64,000 bases of DNA from an uncultured Candidatus Saccharibacteria bacterium (GTDB lineage: Bacteria; Patescibacteriota; Saccharimonadia; Saccharimonadales; HK-STAS-PATE-42): NCBI GenBank assembly GCA_937871805.1, contig CALMQB010000002.1:186001-250000 (forward strand), in the 5' to 3' direction. Below, piece after piece: positions 62,070 through 64,000 of this stretch. A program made the position numbers and the translations under genes. Every line of letters starts with the position of its first letter. Positions within the stretch are counted from its first letter, which is position 1. The notes beneath the pieces are model-generated. The model had not been told where the DNA came from, made no database searches, and was given only the letters and a program-made list of their open reading frames with translations.

Positions 62070-64000
62070 CTAGGCAAGCATATTTATTCCAATTTTTTGA
62101 AGCTCTTCTGGGTTTAGGCTTGAAGATCCAACTAGTAGACCATCAAAACCTAGCTCTAGAATTTCAGCTGCATTATTTTTATTGATACTGCCACCGTATA
62201 GAATTTTTAAATTTAAATTAAACTCTGAAAGTACTTTTTTGATTGAGCTGAGCTGCTCTGTTAAGAATCCTGGACGGGGAACCTTACCTGTGCCTATGGC
62301 ATAGACAGGCTCATAACCAATCGTGATCTCGCTAGAGCTGCTTTCATCCAAGGCAACAAGGGCACTGCGGAGTTCCCAATCAACTTGCTTTTTATGCTGC
62401 ACTGGGTCGCTGGAGCTGCCCCCAATACAAAGGACTAAGTTCAAGTTTTGTTTCTGAAGGTTAAAGAACTCCTTAGCAACGAGCTCAAGGCCTTGCTGAC
62501 CTGCTTGACGAGTTTCACTGTGTCCGACTAGACTTCCTGAGGCAATACCCAGGAGCATTGATGCCGCGATTTGCCCGGTATGCGAACCTTCAGTAACGGA
62601 AGATGTGCTCTGCGCTAAGACTTGAGGAGGGTACTGAAGGTTAAGCTTCTGAAGATGCGTGCTAAATTCCTCTAGGAAAATAGAGGGGACTGCGATGGAA
62701 AAATTTAAACTCGGTGAGGTTAGGGTCTGAAAACTAAGAATTTGCTTAAACCAGTCTAATGCCTCCTGAATCGTAAAGTGAGCTTTTAAGTTGGCCACCA
62801 AAATTGGAGCAGATTTTTTAGTCTTGGCATTAGGTAAATCTTTGTCGCTATTAGTGCGCTGAGTAGGTAGTGGAGGAACTTGGGTTAAGTTCAGGTCCAA
62901 CCTTTGCGAGTCGACACTGGGTACTGAATTTAACTCCATTTCTGGATTTAAATCTGTATCTGAAGCTGACTTTAGGATCTGATCTGGGTTTGGATTTGGC
63001 TCCGAATCTAGAGCAGCTATACCTGGGAGTACCTGCCCGCTGAGGAGCTTCAGGCTAGCTCCGCCACCGGTTGAGAGGTGATCAATTAAACTTAATTCCT
63101 CAGGCTGGAGAGAATCTCGGATAAAGTCTACTGTATCGCCACCGCCGATAATAATTTTAAGGGCTGGGTTGTCAGCTTTAAGCTTAAGTAAATGCCCGAG
63201 AACTTGCCCAGATCCTTCTGCAAAAATATGATTCTCAGCGTAGCCAAGCGTGCCTGCCCAAATTATAGTTTTAGCTTTGTTGAGCTGATTTTTGTATACT
63301 TCAATTGTATTTTTTCCAATATCTAAAATTAACTGGTCTGCATGCAGGCTCTTTGAGGTGGTTTCATCTGCAATGAGGGCATCGATTGACTTTGCACTTA
63401 AGTAATCTACTGGAAGTAGAAGCTTTGTCTTAGAGTCTGAATCATTTTGGAGTTTATTAATTAAATATTTTGCGTCTGACAAACTTTTGGAGTCAATTAA
63501 ACTAGAGGCAAGGTACTGCCCCTTTGCGCTAAGCAAAGTGTTAGCAACGATCCCGCCCGTAACGATTGCTTCTGCAGAATTTAAAAAGCTCGAAAGTACA
63601 GGAAGTTTGCTTTCAACTTTGGCACCACCGATAATTAAGTTTAAGTTTTGCGGATCAGGTGAAGCTAAAAATTCGACTTCGCGCTGAAGAAGGAACCCGG
63701 CGGCAGAAGGTAAAAGTTTTGGAATTTGGGTTATGCTGGCATGATTGCGGTGGCAGGCTCCAAAAGCATCTTCAATAAAGAATTCTGCCGAACATGCAAA
63801 AACTAAATCTTTAGCAAATTGTTTAGAGTTAGTCTCCTCTCCCTCAAAAAAACGAAGATTTTCGAATATAAAGACTCCGTTTTGTGAGCTTAAGTTTAAG
63901 CCGTCTGCAAATGGGTCTTCGATAAATTTAACATTTTGCTTAAGTTGGTCACTAAGGATAAGGGCAAGCTTTTGAAAAGATAAGTCTTTCTGAAAGCCAT
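62070..64000 (-). CDS. Fused phosphoglycerate kinase-triosephosphate isomerase (partial)
   Basis: The frame enters at the right edge, so the N-terminus is missing. The PGK part shows VFIFENLRFFEGEE, LIIGGAKVESKLPVL, TIIWAGTLGYAE and IIGGGDTVDFI. A linker of about 65 residues rich in D, N, P and S follows, then a TIM domain with catalytic Lys in ILVANLKAHF, His in LVGHSETRQ, Glu in GYEPVYAIGTGK and phosphate loop YGGSINKNNAAEI. It joins glycolytic steps not adjacent in the pathway. Bifunctional PGK-TIM is known from Thermotoga. Confidence 0.93.
   Translation of the reverse strand, partial: GFQKDLSFQKLALILSDQLKQNVKFIEDPFADGLNLSSQNGVFIFENLRFFEGEETNSKQFAKDLVFACSAEFFIEDAFGACHRNHASITQIPKLLPSAAGFLLQREVEFLASPDPQNLNLIIGGAKVESKLPVLSSFLNSAEAIVTGGIVANTLLSAKGQYLASSLIDSKSLSDAKYLINKLQNDSDSKTKLLLPVDYLSAKSIDALIADETTSKSLHADQLILDIGKNTIEVYKNQLNKAKTIIWAGTLGYAENHIFAEGSGQVLGHLLKLKADNPALKIIIGGGDTVDFIRDSLQPEELSLIDHLSTGGGASLKLLSGQVLPGIAALDSEPNPNPDQILKSASDTDLNPEMELNSVPSVDSQRLDLNLTQVPPLPTQRTNSDKDLPNAKTKKSAPILVANLKAHFTIQEALDWFKQILSFQTLTSPSLNFSIAVPSIFLEEFSTHLQKLNLQYPPQVLAQSTSSVTEGSHTGQIAASMLLGIASGSLVGHSETRQAGQQGLELVAKEFFNLQKQNLNLVLCIGGSSSDPVQHKKQVDWELRSALVALDESSSSEITIGYEPVYAIGTGKVPRPGFLTEQLSSIKKVLSEFNLNLKILYGGSINKNNAAEILELGFDGLLVGSSSLNPEELQKIGINMLA

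Overview
The window looks like chromosome of a reduced-genome Patescibacteria (CPR) bacterium, most likely a Saccharibacteria (TM7) relative. The genes are small and tightly packed. The window shows translation, replication and cell-envelope genes but few biosynthetic ones. It carries a fused phosphoglycerate kinase-triosephosphate isomerase, many single-TM orphan proteins, and a WhiB protein, a family otherwise typical of Actinobacteria, the usual hosts of Saccharibacteria. The standard genetic code fits: TGA acts as a stop, unlike in SR1/Gracilibacteria. The lineage assignment is inference from gene content, not from a marker-gene tree.

Layout. 0-11 kb: dnaE, a Gre-like factor with an attenuator-like leader, rpsJ-tuf, an MscS channel, a small ORF bracketed by inverted repeats, and fusA. 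11-22 kb: tRNA-Ser, a SPOUT methyltransferase, ComF, Hsp20, a broken Nudix gene, and pheT and pheS separated by a flavin-oxidoreductase-like gene and an ABC exporter, then yebC. 22-30 kb: a block rich in orphan genes holding three divergent kinase-like paralogues, a methyltransferase, a hexose-6-phosphate epimerase and dus. 30-42 kb: ligA, Nudix, ABC exporter, rsmA, htpX, whiB, a pseudopilin, glyA, tRNA-Gly, rnc, nusB and a bL32-like gene. 42-56 kb: comEC, ExoD, an ABC-F protein, an FAD oxidase, an orphan sensor kinase, a PfkB kinase, a C39-like protein and an MFS transporter. 56-64 kb: gatCAB with an inserted GNAT gene, smpB, a proline-rich membrane protein and pgk-tpi, which runs off the right edge.

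The strongest unexplained signal is a short AT-rich word, TTAAGTTTA (extended [A/C]TTAAGTTTAA). I counted about 84 exact copies on the two strands by hand, roughly one per 760 bp, against about two expected from base composition. It occurs in both orientations, inside genes (where it forces LKLK, LKFN or LSL peptides) and in front of start codons. It is missing from dnaE beyond its last third, from fusA, tuf and the orphan islands. Its density and spread resemble the DNA uptake sequences of Neisseria and Haemophilus. The same window encodes ComEC, ComF and a pseudopilin, so a CPR uptake or self-recognition signal is a reasonable hypothesis.

Many genes have a TATAAT-type -10 box only 7-12 nt before the start codon and no Shine-Dalgarno sequence, which points to widespread leaderless transcription alongside conventional SD-led genes. 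All similarity calls come from reading motifs; no database search was run.
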